From assembly GCA_910574835.1 (NCBI GenBank), contig CAJTDE010000019.1, positions 18,334 to 82,333 on the forward strand: a stretch of DNA of 64,000 bases, written 5' to 3'. Below, piece by piece: positions 53,458-61,316 of this stretch. Source of the stretch: Clostridia bacterium. GTDB taxonomy: Bacteria > Bacillota > Clostridia > Lachnospirales > Lachnospiraceae. The position numbers and the translations under genes are program-made. Within the stretch, counting starts at the first letter, position 1. The number at the start of each line of letters is the position of its first letter. The notes beneath the pieces were generated by a model. The model was not told the DNA's origin. It ran no database searches and saw only the letters and a list, made by a program, of their open reading frames with translations.

Positions 53458-54423
53458 CTATGCTGAGGGGTGCGCGGCATTTAAGATACGGGTGGCAGTT
53501 GTGCCATCCGTAATTAATGTGCTGATAAATCCACCTCTGAGGGCAGCCGTAAGAGCGGCGGCCTTGGAGGACGGCGAAGCTACGACGGCCACATCGGGAA
53601 TACTCATAAGCTGCCGGATGGAGAGGCTTACGCTCTTTTCATTCCACAGGCAGGCAAGCTCCTGACCCTCCTGATTGAAAAAGCGTCCAAGTATGGAGCC
53701 GCAGGCGCCTTTTTTCTCAAGCTCATCATAAAGGCCGGGCGGCATGGTTCCGCGCCAGTAATTGCTCTCCTTTACCTGTTCCAGTGTCGCTACACTGGCA
53801 AGTACTTTATCGCAAAATATCCCCTTTTTTAAAATAACGGAGTTATTGTGATCGCTGCACATGACCTTTCGGGCATAATCATCCTCAATGTAGAGAGGGA
53901 GATTCAGGAAATCGGCGTGACCGTGAAAGGTCTCAGCCAGAGAAGTGACGATGGCCTGAGGCGTGTGGCTTAGGGATGCGCAGGGAAGAGAGCCGGTAAG
54001 CTGTACAATATCCGCAGAAATATTGAAAGGCTGCAGGAATTTGATAAGCAGGGCCAAACTGCTGCCCCAGCCGGTTCCGATAATTATATTTTTCTTTGCG
54101 TGTTCCATAAGGTATTCGGCGCCAAGCTTGCACACGTCCTGGTGATACAGGGATTTTTCACGGCCCCGGTTATTTAAGACACGGGCGTGCTTAAGGCCGA
54201 AGCGTGTCTTTAAGCGTTCTTCAAGTTCATAATGGCGCTCAAAGGTATAGTGTACGGTAAAGGATACAATACCCTTATCTACGGCCTCTTTTAAAAGGCG
54301 GGAAACACGGGTGCGCGACAGAAAGAGCTTGTCAGCAATCTCGTTCTGGGTCAATCCCCGTTCATAATAATCGCAGGCAACCTCTGCCAAAAGACTTAAT
54401 TTTTTCAGCTCCTTCTGCTCCAT
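53458..54423 (-). CDS. SorC-family sugar-responsive transcriptional regulator, 321 aa
   Basis: The N-terminal helix-turn-helix (YYERGLTQNEIADKLFLSRT and VSRLLKEA) precedes a sugar-phosphate-binding SorC domain with KNIIIGTGWGSSLALLI, the typical phosphate loop, and a C-terminal GGFISTLITDGTTATRIL. SorC proteins sense phosphorylated sugars, consistent with the adjacent FGGY kinase making the effector. It converges on the catabolic operon and probably controls it. Palindromic A/T-rich sites lie 65-100 bases upstream of its start. Confidence 0.9.
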   Translation of the reverse strand: MEQKELKKLSLLAEVACDYYERGLTQNEIADKLFLSRTRVSRLLKEAVDKGIVSFTVHYTFERHYELEERLKTRFGLKHARVLNNRGREKSLYHQDVCKLGAEYLMEHAKKNIIIGTGWGSSLALLIKFLQPFNISADIVQLTGSLPCASLSHTPQAIVTSLAETFHGHADFLNLPLYIEDDYARKVMCSDHNNSVILKKGIFCDKVLASVATLEQVKESNYWRGTMPPGLYDELEKKGACGSILGRFFNQEGQELACLWNEKSVSLSIRQLMSIPDVAVVASPSSKAAALTAALRGGFISTLITDGTTATRILNAAHPSA

Positions 54424-54488
54424 AGGCCGCTCCTTTTCCTCTGTTATGGGATATCGGTTATGGTTATTATACCGCCGGAAATAAAAAA

Positions 54489-54525
54489 TTACAAATTGTA
54501 AAATTTTTTTACAAAAATTTTACAA
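54489..54525. promoter_or_regulatory. Candidate SorC-type operator cluster
   Basis: TTACAAATTGTAA (54489-54501) is a near-perfect palindrome. Overlapping it, TTGTAAAATT (54496-54505) and AATTTTACAA (54516-54525) form a second symmetric site. They lie upstream of the regulator start and could serve autoregulation. The rest of the 326-base gap holds the xerD promoter and a GCAGCAG/TGCTGC hairpin near 54680. Confidence 0.5.
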
Positions 54526-54617
54526 GATTTGGTGGTCGCGGAAAACAGTGAAAACCAGATGTTGTAGAAATGCCGAAAAACCTTGATTTTATAAGGGGTT
54601 AGAGTAAAAAATGACCA

Positions 54618-54646
54618 TTGCTTTTCTGCTTTTTTATTACTATAAT
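54618..54646 (+). promoter_or_regulatory. xerD promoter
   Basis: TTGCTT (54618-54623), a 17-base spacer and a perfect TATAAT (54641-54646) lie about 100 bases before xerD. Confidence 0.75.
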
Positions 54647-54749
54647 GGTAAACATGACGGGTGTTTTGACACTGTAATTGCAGCAGGGATCGACAATGCT
54701 GCTGCTTGCGGTGAGGGTGTTGATTATGTAGTTTGAGGGCGGAAGTTTT

Positions 54750-55622
54750 ATGGAACAAGAGATTAAAGGGTTTGTGACTTATCTGCATGATGTAAAAAAA
54801 ACGTCGCAGAATACGGAGCTTTCTTATCAGAGAGACCTGATGAAGATGATGCGTTTTCTTCGCACGCAGAAGGTGGAGAAGTCCAAGGATGTAACAGAGA
54901 CGAATTTAAATTCCTACATTCTGGATTTGGAGAAAAAGGGAATGGCGGCAGCCACCGTATCCCGCAATATTGCCTCGATGAAGGCTTTTTATCTTTATAT
55001 GTTAAAGAATGGAGAGGTTGCCACGGATCCGGCGGAGCATTTAAAAGCGCCGAAGGTAGAAAAGAAGGTGCCGGATGTATTGTCTGTGGCGGAGATGGAG
55101 AGGCTTTTGGAGCAGCCGGGAACCCGCACGGCCAAAGGGCTTCGGGATCGGGCGATGCTGGAGCTTTTGTACGCCACCGGTATCCGCGTGACGGAGCTGA
55201 TTTCTCTGCACCTTGAGGATGTGAATTGGAAGCTGGATTATATTATCTGCCGGGATCGCAATAAGGAGCGGATTATTCCCTTTGGGGCAAAAGCCAGAAA
55301 AGCGCTGGATCAGTACATACAGTCTGCCAGGGCGGAGCTGGTGGGCGGCAAGGAGTGTGAAATGCTGTTTCCGAACTGCTCCGGGGAGAGCATGAGCCGG
55401 CAGGGCTTTTGGAAGCTTTTGAAGCAGTATGTGAAGCAGGCAGGGATTCAGATGGAGATTACGCCGCATACGCTGCGTCACTCCTTTGCGGCTCATCTGG
55501 TAGATAATGGAGCGGACCTTCATATGGTTCAGGAGATGCTGGGACATTCGGATATTTCCACCACTATGATGTACGCGGTGAGGACCCGGGAGCTGTATGC
55601 GAAGGCACATCCGAGAGGATAA
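54750..55622 (+). CDS. xerD: Tyrosine recombinase XerD-like, 290 aa
   Basis: The N-terminal SAM-like domain (FVTYLHDVKKTSQNTELSYQ) and the catalytic domain are complete. The catalytic residues are in ATGIRVTELISL (Arg), HTLRHSFAAHLVDNGAD (His and Arg), GHSDISTTMMYA (His and the nucleophilic Tyr). Length and sequence fit the chromosome-dimer-resolving XerC/D class rather than a phage integrase, and no element is adjacent. A GC-rich terminator follows. Confidence 0.88.
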   Translation: MEQEIKGFVTYLHDVKKTSQNTELSYQRDLMKMMRFLRTQKVEKSKDVTETNLNSYILDLEKKGMAAATVSRNIASMKAFYLYMLKNGEVATDPAEHLKAPKVEKKVPDVLSVAEMERLLEQPGTRTAKGLRDRAMLELLYATGIRVTELISLHLEDVNWKLDYIICRDRNKERIIPFGAKARKALDQYIQSARAELVGGKECEMLFPNCSGESMSRQGFWKLLKQYVKQAGIQMEITPHTLRHSFAAHLVDNGADLHMVQEMLGHSDISTTMMYAVRTRELYAKAHPRG

Positions 55623-55663
55623 GAAGGGGCGGAAGAATTGCAGATATGATTTTGTAAAAGGTT

Positions 55664-55701
55664 CTGTGCGGATAAGAATGATATCCGCGCAGATTTTTTT
55701 T
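55664..55701 (+). terminator. xerD terminator
   Basis: CTGTGCGGATA pairs with TATCCGCGCAG (one G-U) around a seven-base loop, followed by eight T. Confidence 0.92.
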
Positions 55702-55755
55702 CGTGACTTTTTGAAGGTCTTGTATTATGATAAGAGCCGGGAGTATGAAAAGCGG

Positions 55756-55941
55756 AATAGTCCGGCTAAGAAATGTCAAGTGTTTATAAGAAATATTTTT
55801 TTGCCGGCCGGTAAAGCCGCAAAGGCGCACGAGAGGAACTTTCATGAGTGCCCTTTTGAATGAAAGTTTCTCTCATTACAAGTGTGTCGAGGTGGCTTTA
55901 CCCTTTAGTGCTGCCGCGCAGCGACTTTTAATAGGAGGATA
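55756..55941 (+). repeat. Family B structured repeat before the DAHP synthase gene
   Basis: The module GTCCGGC/GCCGGCC is followed by the main hairpin, with arms GGTAAAGCCGC/GTGGCTTTACC (T to C and A to G together, relative to copy 1), GGCGCAC/GTGTGTC, and GAGAGGAACTTTCAT/ATGAAAGTTTCTCTC. The linker TTTAGTGCTGCCGCGCAGCG leads to AGGAGG at 55933-55938. It sits after the xerD terminator, so it should lie in the leader of the next transcript. Confidence 0.88.
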
Positions 55942-55944
55942 AAA

Positions 55945-56973
55945 ATGGGAATTACGTTTGTACAGCCTTTGCCAAGCCCGGAAGAGACCAGAGAGATGTA
56001 TCCGGTGCCTCCTCGGGTGGCCAAGATAAAGAAGGAACGGGATGAGGAGATCCGCAAAGTATTTACAGGGGAGTCGGAGAGGTTTCTGGTGATGATTGGA
56101 CCCTGTTCTGCGGATAATGAGGAGGCGGTCTGCGATTATGTGCGCCGTCTGGTACCGGTTCAGGAGAAGATTAAGGATAAGGTGATTATTATTCCCCGTA
56201 TTTACACCAATAAGCCCAGGACTACGGGGGAGGGATATAAGGGGATTATGACGCAGCCGGACCCGGAGAAGAAGCCCGATCCGCTGGCAGGGATTGTCGC
56301 CCTTAGAAAAATGCATATCCGGGCGATTGAGGAAACAGGGCTAACGGCGGCGGATGAAATGCTGTATCCGGAGAATCTTCGGTATGTGACGGACTTTTTG
56401 TCTTATGTTGCTATTGGGGCGCGGTCGGTGGAGAATCAGCAGCACCGGCTTGTTTCCAGCGGGATTGATGTGCCTGTGGGAATGAAAAATCCCACCAGCG
56501 GCGGTTTTAGCGTGATGCTCAATTCGGTGTATGCGGCTCAGCAGAAGCACACGTTTATTTACAGGGACTGGGAAGTGAAGACGGAAGGAAATGAATTGGC
56601 CCATGCGGTGCTTCGGGGTTCCGTGAATAAGAGAGGGGTGTCGCTGCCGAATTATCATTATGAGGATTTGCAGACGCTTTTGGAGCTTTATAATGAGCGG
56701 GAGCTTCGGAATCCGGCCTGTATTGTGGATGCGAATCATAGTAACTCGAATAAGCAGTTTAAGGAGCAGATCCGGATTGTGAAGGAGGTGCTGCACAGCA
56801 GGTCCTGTTCCGGGGATATCCGGAGGCTGGTGAAGGGGGTTATGATTGAGAGTTATATTGAAGAAGGATGCCAGGGGATTCATGATCATGTTTATGGGAA
56901 GTCTATTACGGACCCGTGTCTTGGGTGGGGGGATTCGGAGAGACTGCTTTATGAGATTGCGGAGAGGTGTTGA
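55945..56973 (+). CDS. aroF: 3-Deoxy-7-phosphoheptulonate synthase (class I), 342 aa
   Basis: It condenses phosphoenolpyruvate and erythrose 4-phosphate, the first step of aromatic amino acid synthesis. The sequence has MIGPCSADNEEAV, IIIPRIYTNKPRTT, GARSVENQQHRLVSSG and KNPTSGGF, and a C-terminal VDANHSNSNKQF and VMIESYIEEGCQ, as in AroFGH enzymes. No fused chorismate mutase is present. The ribosome binding site is the end of the family B repeat. It converges with the flippase gene across a large palindrome. Confidence 0.94.
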   Translation: MGITFVQPLPSPEETREMYPVPPRVAKIKKERDEEIRKVFTGESERFLVMIGPCSADNEEAVCDYVRRLVPVQEKIKDKVIIIPRIYTNKPRTTGEGYKGIMTQPDPEKKPDPLAGIVALRKMHIRAIEETGLTAADEMLYPENLRYVTDFLSYVAIGARSVENQQHRLVSSGIDVPVGMKNPTSGGFSVMLNSVYAAQQKHTFIYRDWEVKTEGNELAHAVLRGSVNKRGVSLPNYHYEDLQTLLELYNERELRNPACIVDANHSNSNKQFKEQIRIVKEVLHSRSCSGDIRRLVKGVMIESYIEEGCQGIHDHVYGKSITDPCLGWGDSERLLYEIAERC

Positions 56974-57000
56974 AAAACGGCTTAGACGGTAGGTTGTGGT

Positions 57001-57212
57001 GAGAATGGCGCAAAATGGCCCGGGACCTTTTCCATATCCTGTGTTCGGACGTTTCTCGGACATCAGTCTGCCTTTGTCGGACGTTGATTTTTGGTTGCTG
57101 ACAGGCTGCGCCTGTTGGACGGTTTGAGCAACGTTCGCCAAATTCAGACTGCTGTCCGCGAAAAGCCGGACACTGGATATAGGAAAAGCTCCCGGGCCAT
57201 TTTGCGCCATTC
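57001..57212. repeat. 212-bp imperfect palindrome between convergent genes
   Basis: The left arm starts GAGAATGGCGCAAAATGGCC and the right arm ends with its exact complement. Pairing continues through CCGGGA, TTTTCC, ATATCC, GTTCGGAC-type, TCGGACA and CAGTCTG blocks to about 80 bp per arm, closing on ACAGGC-TGC-GCCTGT. No reading frame fits. It may be a MITE or a bidirectional terminator for the convergent genes. Confidence 0.75.
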
Positions 57213-57241
57213 TCTTTTTAGGTTGGTGCTCGGGGCTTTAG

Positions 57242-58570
57242 TTATTTGGTGAGCTTTCGTTCTTCTTTGAGGGCGTTTATGTTTAGGAAGGCTACGAAGA
57301 GCTGGTTGGAGAGGATGCCCCAGAGGTAGCCTTGGATTCCGAATCTTGGGACAAAGGTGAGGATGAAGAAGATTCGGATCATCACTCCGATTAGGTTGTT
57401 GACGAAGCCGGCGGCGGTTCTTCCCAGGCCGTTCAGGATGCTGTGGAGGGTGCTGTTTAGGTATAAAAAGGGGCAGATCCAGGCCAGGGTGATGATGAAG
57501 TCTCCGGCCATTGGGTTTTTGAAGAAGAAGGTTCCTAAGGTTTTTCCGGTCAGGAGGAAGAAAACGGTGCAGGCGATGCCTAAGGGGAGGCAGAAGCGGA
57601 TGGTTTTGCGGATGGTGCGGGCGATTTGGTTTTGGTTGCCGGCGGCCTGGGATTCGGATACGGAGGAGAGGAGCATGACGGATACGGCGTTTGTCAGGAC
57701 GCTGGGGAACTGGATGAAGGCCATAGCCATTCCGGTAAGGGTGCCATAGACGCTTAAGGCTCGTTCTACGGTGAGGCCGTATTGCTGGAGGGTGAGGGGG
57801 AGCAGGATGGCTTCTGCGCTGCCTAAGAGGTTCATGCAGACGCGGTTGGCGGAGACCGGGGCGGCTTCCCGGAACATTCGTTTTGCATAGCTGCGGGTGG
57901 GGAAGGCGGCTGCTTTTTGGGTGCGTGTCCGCAGGTTTTCGGAGGATATGGCAAAGAGGGTGAAGAGCATGGAGGCAAATTCACCCAGTACCAGACCGAT
58001 GACTGCGGCTGCGGGGGAGAGGGTCAGGCCTTCTTCCAGGGAGACCTGGTATATGATATAGACGGCGGCTACGCGTACAAGCTGTTCGAAAAGCTGGGCG
58101 CAGGCGGGGACGGCTGTTTTTTGGAGACCGTAGTAGTAGCCGCTGATGCAGGAATGACAGGCTCCGAAGGGGATGGTGATTGACATGATGCGCAGCAGGT
58201 TGGCGCAGCGTGCTTCGTGGAGCAGGCGGAGGGCTATAAGGTCTGCGTTCAGGTAGACGGTTAAGGTGGTGAATAGGGAAAGGGCCAGGGACATGGAAAG
58301 ACCAATCCACAGGATGGAGCGGGCTTGTTCTTTTTTCCCCCGGGCTATTTCGCTGGAGACAAATCGGGAGATGGCGATCTCTGCGCCGGCGGTGGTGAAG
58401 GCATAGCAGACACCGTAGATGGGAAAAATCATTTGGTAGATGCCGATTCCTTCGGCACCGATGGTACGGCTTAGGAATATCTTATAGAAGAAGCCGATAA
58501 AACGGCTGGCTAAGCCGGTGAGCGTTAGAATCAGGGTTCCGGCGATAAGGGGATGCTTTTGTTTTTTCAT
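57242..58570 (-). CDS. Oligosaccharide flippase/SpoVB-like MATE-superfamily protein, 442 aa
   Basis: A polytopic protein of about 12 helices, opening GTLILTLTGLASRFIGFFYK and containing GAEGIGIYQMIFPIYG, AEIAISRFVSSEIARG and AVSVMLLSSVSESQAAG, which fit the polysaccharide-biosynthesis (SpoVB/MurJ-related) exporters. Such proteins flip lipid-linked sugars or wall precursors; SpoVB acts in spore cortex synthesis. The gene is unusually G-rich on the plus strand but the frame is intact. It is divergent from iscR. Confidence 0.85.
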   Translation of the reverse strand: MKKQKHPLIAGTLILTLTGLASRFIGFFYKIFLSRTIGAEGIGIYQMIFPIYGVCYAFTTAGAEIAISRFVSSEIARGKKEQARSILWIGLSMSLALSLFTTLTVYLNADLIALRLLHEARCANLLRIMSITIPFGACHSCISGYYYGLQKTAVPACAQLFEQLVRVAAVYIIYQVSLEEGLTLSPAAAVIGLVLGEFASMLFTLFAISSENLRTRTQKAAAFPTRSYAKRMFREAAPVSANRVCMNLLGSAEAILLPLTLQQYGLTVERALSVYGTLTGMAMAFIQFPSVLTNAVSVMLLSSVSESQAAGNQNQIARTIRKTIRFCLPLGIACTVFFLLTGKTLGTFFFKNPMAGDFIITLAWICPFLYLNSTLHSILNGLGRTAAGFVNNLIGVMIRIFFILTFVPRFGIQGYLWGILSNQLFVAFLNINALKEERKLTK

Positions 58571-58626
58571 GGGGAAGTGTTATTTCCTGTTCCTGTTTTT
58601 CTAATAAATATATTCCGGGAATGCTC

Positions 58627-58655
58627 TTGACAGAACACGCAGTCGGTGGTATCAT
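58627..58655 (+). promoter_or_regulatory. iscR promoter
   Basis: TTGACA (58627-58632), a 17-base spacer and TATCAT (58650-58655) stand about 50 bases before the Rrf2-type regulator gene, which may repress here. Confidence 0.82.
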
Positions 58656-58703
58656 CTATTTGAAATCCGAGTAAAGTAGTAGGAATTATTGCGAGGTGAT
58701 TGT

Positions 58704-59165
58704 ATGAAGTTGTCAACGAAGGGGAGGTATGGCCTGCGGGCATTGATTGATTTGGCCGTATATAGCGGGGATGAGACGGTTTCTATTGCCAGTATTGCTT
58801 CCAGGCAGAATATTTCGGAGAGCTATCTGGAACAACTGATCGCAAAGCTTCGTAAGGCGGGTCTGGTGACAAGCGTGCGGGGAGCCGGCGGGGGCTATAA
58901 GCTGGCAAAGCCGGCGGAGGAGATTTCGGTCGGTGATATTCTGCGGGCCTTGGAAGGAAGCTTAGATCCGGTGGAGTGTCCGGGACTGAAAGAGGAAAGT
59001 ACCTGTGACAGCTCAGATTTTTGTGTGACAAAGTATGTTTGGCAGAAGATTAACGACAGCATCAATCAGACGGTGGACGGGATTTCTTTAAGCCGGCTGG
59101 TAGAGGAAAGCAGAAATGTAGGGAATAAGGCGGGGAGTGCGGTGAGCTCCTGCTGTACAAATTAG
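58704..59165 (+). CDS. iscR: Rrf2-family Fe-S regulator (IscR-like), 153 aa
   Basis: The winged helix begins MKLSTKGRYGLRALIDLAVY, with the recognition segment NISESYLEQLIAKLRKAGLV and wing VRGAGGGYKLAKP. Three Cys in CPGLKEESTCDSSDFC would ligate a [2Fe-2S] cluster, as in IscR and its clostridial counterpart. It leads the nifS-nifU operon and so should sense Fe-S sufficiency and repress the operon. ATG 58704 follows GAGGTGAT. The C-terminus carries an additional Cys pair (SSCCTN). Confidence 0.92.
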   Translation: MKLSTKGRYGLRALIDLAVYSGDETVSIASIASRQNISESYLEQLIAKLRKAGLVTSVRGAGGGYKLAKPAEEISVGDILRALEGSLDPVECPGLKEESTCDSSDFCVTKYVWQKINDSINQTVDGISLSRLVEESRNVGNKAGSAVSSCCTN

Positions 59166-59186
59166 GATTTGAAATTGTGTACCGGA

Positions 59187-59421
59187 TTATAGATGCGGAA
59201 CCGGAAAACAGCATCTATACATACAGTGCACAGAAGAATTTACAGGCACAAGGACTTGTGACTGGAAATGCTTCTACCCTCGTGGAGTATGTATAGATGC
59301 GGAACTGGAAAACAGCATCTATACATACAGTGCACAGAAGGATTTACAGGCACAAGGACTTGTGACTGGAAATGCTTCTACCCTCGTGGACTGTATGTAT
59401 AGATGCGGAACTGGAATAAGA
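59187..59421 (+). repeat. Family A structured repeat, two tandem units before nifS
   Basis: Hairpins span 59211-59300 and 59315-59406, with a 104-bp period. Here the outer stem is GCATCTATACATACAG with CTGTATGTATAGATGC (second unit), wholly different from the recA and kinase copies yet still paired. The inner stem is AGAAGAATTT or AGAAGGATTT with AAATGCTTCT, and the tip is CACAAG/CTTGTG. The linkers GGAACTGGAAAACA and GGAACTGGAATAAG are conserved. Confidence 0.9.
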
Positions 59422-59438
59422 ATAAAGGAGATGGCATT

Positions 59439-60620
59439 ATGAAAAGATTGATTTATATGGACAATGCGGCTACCACAAAGACGGCCCCGGAGGTTGTGGA
59501 AGCCATGCTGCCCTATTTTTCGGAGCATTTCGGCAATCCCTCCAGCGTATACGGCCTGGCAGCCGAGAGTAAAAAGGCGGTTACGGAGGCGAGGGAAACC
59601 ATTGCAAAGGCTCTGGGCGCGGCAACGGAGGAGATTTATTTTACAGCCGGAGGCAGCGAAGCGGATAACTGGGCTTTAAAGGCTGCGGCGGAGAGTTACC
59701 GCAATAAAGGGAAGCATATTATTACCACCAAGATTGAGCATCATGCCATTCTTCATACCTGTGAGTGGCTGGAAAAGAACGGCTTTGAGGTGACTTATCT
59801 CAATGTGGATGAAAATGGCGTGGTTAAGCCGGATGAGCTTCAAAGAGCCATTCGGCCGGATACTGTTTTGATTTCCGTAATGTTTGCGAACAATGAGATT
59901 GGAACCTTGCAGCCGATTCGGGAGATTGGAGAGCTTGCCCGTGAGAAGGGGATTTTATTTCACACAGATGCGGTACAGGCATTCGGACATATCCCGATTG
60001 ATGTGGATGAGTACCATATTGATATGCTGAGCGCCAGCGGTCATAAGCTGAACGGGCCGAAAGGAATCGGTTTTCTCTATATCCGCAAGGGCCTGAAGCT
60101 TCGTTCCTTTATACATGGAGGAGCACAGGAGCGCAAGCGCCGGGCAGGTACGGAGAATGTGCCCGGAATCGTAGGTTTTGGGAAGGCCGTAGAGCGGGCG
60201 TTTGCCAATATGGATAGCCGGACAGAGCAGGAGCGGGACCTTCGTGATTATCTGATTGAACGGGTGTTAAAGGAGATTCCCTATACACGGCTGAATGGTC
60301 ACAGAACGAATCGTCTTCCCAACAATGCGAATTTCAGTTTTCAGTTTATTGAGGGAGAATCCCTTTTGATTATGCTGGATATGGAGGGAATCTGCGGTTC
60401 TTCCGGTTCCGCCTGTACTTCCGGCTCCTTGGACCCGTCCCACGTACTGCTGGCGATCGGACTGCCCCACGAGATTGCCCACGGGTCGCTGCGGCTTACT
60501 CTGAACGAGGAGATTACAAAGGAAGACTTGGACTTTGTGGTGGAGCAGTTAAAAAGGATTATCGAGCGCTTAAGAAGCATGTCGCCTCTGTATGAGGACT
60601 TTATGCGGAAAGCAAAATAA
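59439..60620 (+). CDS. nifS: Cysteine desulfurase (NifS/IscS class), 393 aa
   Basis: A PLP enzyme that takes sulfur from cysteine for Fe-S cluster and tRNA thiolation. MDNAATTKTAPEVVEAM opens the protein; the PLP Lys is in SGHKLNGPKGIGFLY, and the catalytic Cys loop is GSACTSGSLDPSHVL. A C-terminal SLRLTLNEEITKEDLDFVV follows. ATG 59439 has AAAGGAG upstream; the frame before it is repeat. It should supply sulfur to NifU and to MnmA, both encoded in the same cluster. Confidence 0.95.
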   Translation: MKRLIYMDNAATTKTAPEVVEAMLPYFSEHFGNPSSVYGLAAESKKAVTEARETIAKALGAATEEIYFTAGGSEADNWALKAAAESYRNKGKHIITTKIEHHAILHTCEWLEKNGFEVTYLNVDENGVVKPDELQRAIRPDTVLISVMFANNEIGTLQPIREIGELAREKGILFHTDAVQAFGHIPIDVDEYHIDMLSASGHKLNGPKGIGFLYIRKGLKLRSFIHGGAQERKRRAGTENVPGIVGFGKAVERAFANMDSRTEQERDLRDYLIERVLKEIPYTRLNGHRTNRLPNNANFSFQFIEGESLLIMLDMEGICGSSGSACTSGSLDPSHVLLAIGLPHEIAHGSLRLTLNEEITKEDLDFVVEQLKRIIERLRSMSPLYEDFMRKAK

Positions 60621-60624
60621 AAAT

Positions 60625-60841
60625 TTACCCTTTAGTGCCGTCGCGCAGCGACTGCAAACAGTCCGGCTAAGAAATATCAAGTGTTTATAAGAGAAATACT
60701 GCTGGCCAACTGGTAAAGTCGCAAAGGCGCACGAGAGGAACTTTTATGAGTGCCCTTTCGAATAAAAGTTTCTCTCATCACAGGTGTGCCGAAGCGACTT
60801 TACCCTTTAGTGCCATCGCGCAGCGATTTAAAATAGGAGGA
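60625..60841 (+). repeat. Family B structured repeat between nifS and nifU
   Basis: The first linker contains GTCGC-GCA-GCGAC; then follow the GTCCGGC module, and the main hairpin with GGTAAAGTCGC/GCGACTTTACC, GGCGCAC/GTGTGCC and GAGAGGAACTTTTAT/ATAAAAGTTTCTCTC. In the last linker the mini-hairpin is ATCGC-GCA-GCGAT, a G-C to A-T pair exchange relative to the other copies. It ends with AGGAGG about nine bases before nifU. Confidence 0.9.
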
Positions 60842-60849
60842 AGCAAAAA

Positions 60850-61293
60850 ATGTACAGTGAAAAAGTAATGGATCATTTTCAGAATCCCCGCAATGTGGGC
60901 GAGATCGAGAACGCAAGCGGCGTGGGAACCGTAGGCAATGCGAAATGCGGCGACATTATGCGGATTTATTTGGATATTGACGAAAATCAAGTGATACAGG
61001 ATTGTAAATTCAAAACCTTCGGCTGCGGAGCCGCCGTAGCAACAAGCAGCATGGCTACGGAGCTGGTGAAGGGAAAAACCATAAGGGAAGCTATGGAAGT
61101 GACAAATAAAGCCGTAATGGAGGCATTGGATGGACTGCCCCCTGTCAAGGTTCATTGTTCTCTTCTGGCAGAGGAGGCAATCCACGCGGCCCTATGGGAC
61201 TATGCGGAGAAAAACGGAATCAAAATAGAGGGGCTGGAAAAGCCAAAATCCGATATTCACGAGGGTGAGGAAGAGGAAGAAGAGGTTTACTAA
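60850..61293 (+). CDS. nifU: Fe-S cluster scaffold NifU/IscU, 147 aa
   Basis: The scaffold builds [2Fe-2S] and [4Fe-4S] clusters on three Cys: Cys33 in GNAKCGDIM, Cys59 in KTFGCGAAVATSS and a third in VKVHCSLLAEEA near 103. The Asp following Cys33 is kept. It is a single-domain U-type protein with an acidic tail (EGEEEEEEVY). It works with the NifS encoded upstream. A family B repeat separates the two and ends in its ribosome binding site. Confidence 0.94.
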   Translation: MYSEKVMDHFQNPRNVGEIENASGVGTVGNAKCGDIMRIYLDIDENQVIQDCKFKTFGCGAAVATSSMATELVKGKTIREAMEVTNKAVMEALDGLPPVKVHCSLLAEEAIHAALWDYAEKNGIKIEGLEKPKSDIHEGEEEEEEVY

Positions 61294-61316
61294 GGCAGTA
61301 CGGAGGGGGGACGAGC

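Noticed and set aside
54750..55622. Phage or island integrase
   Set aside because: Length and motifs fit XerC/D, with no attachment-site repeats, tRNA gene or element genes nearby.
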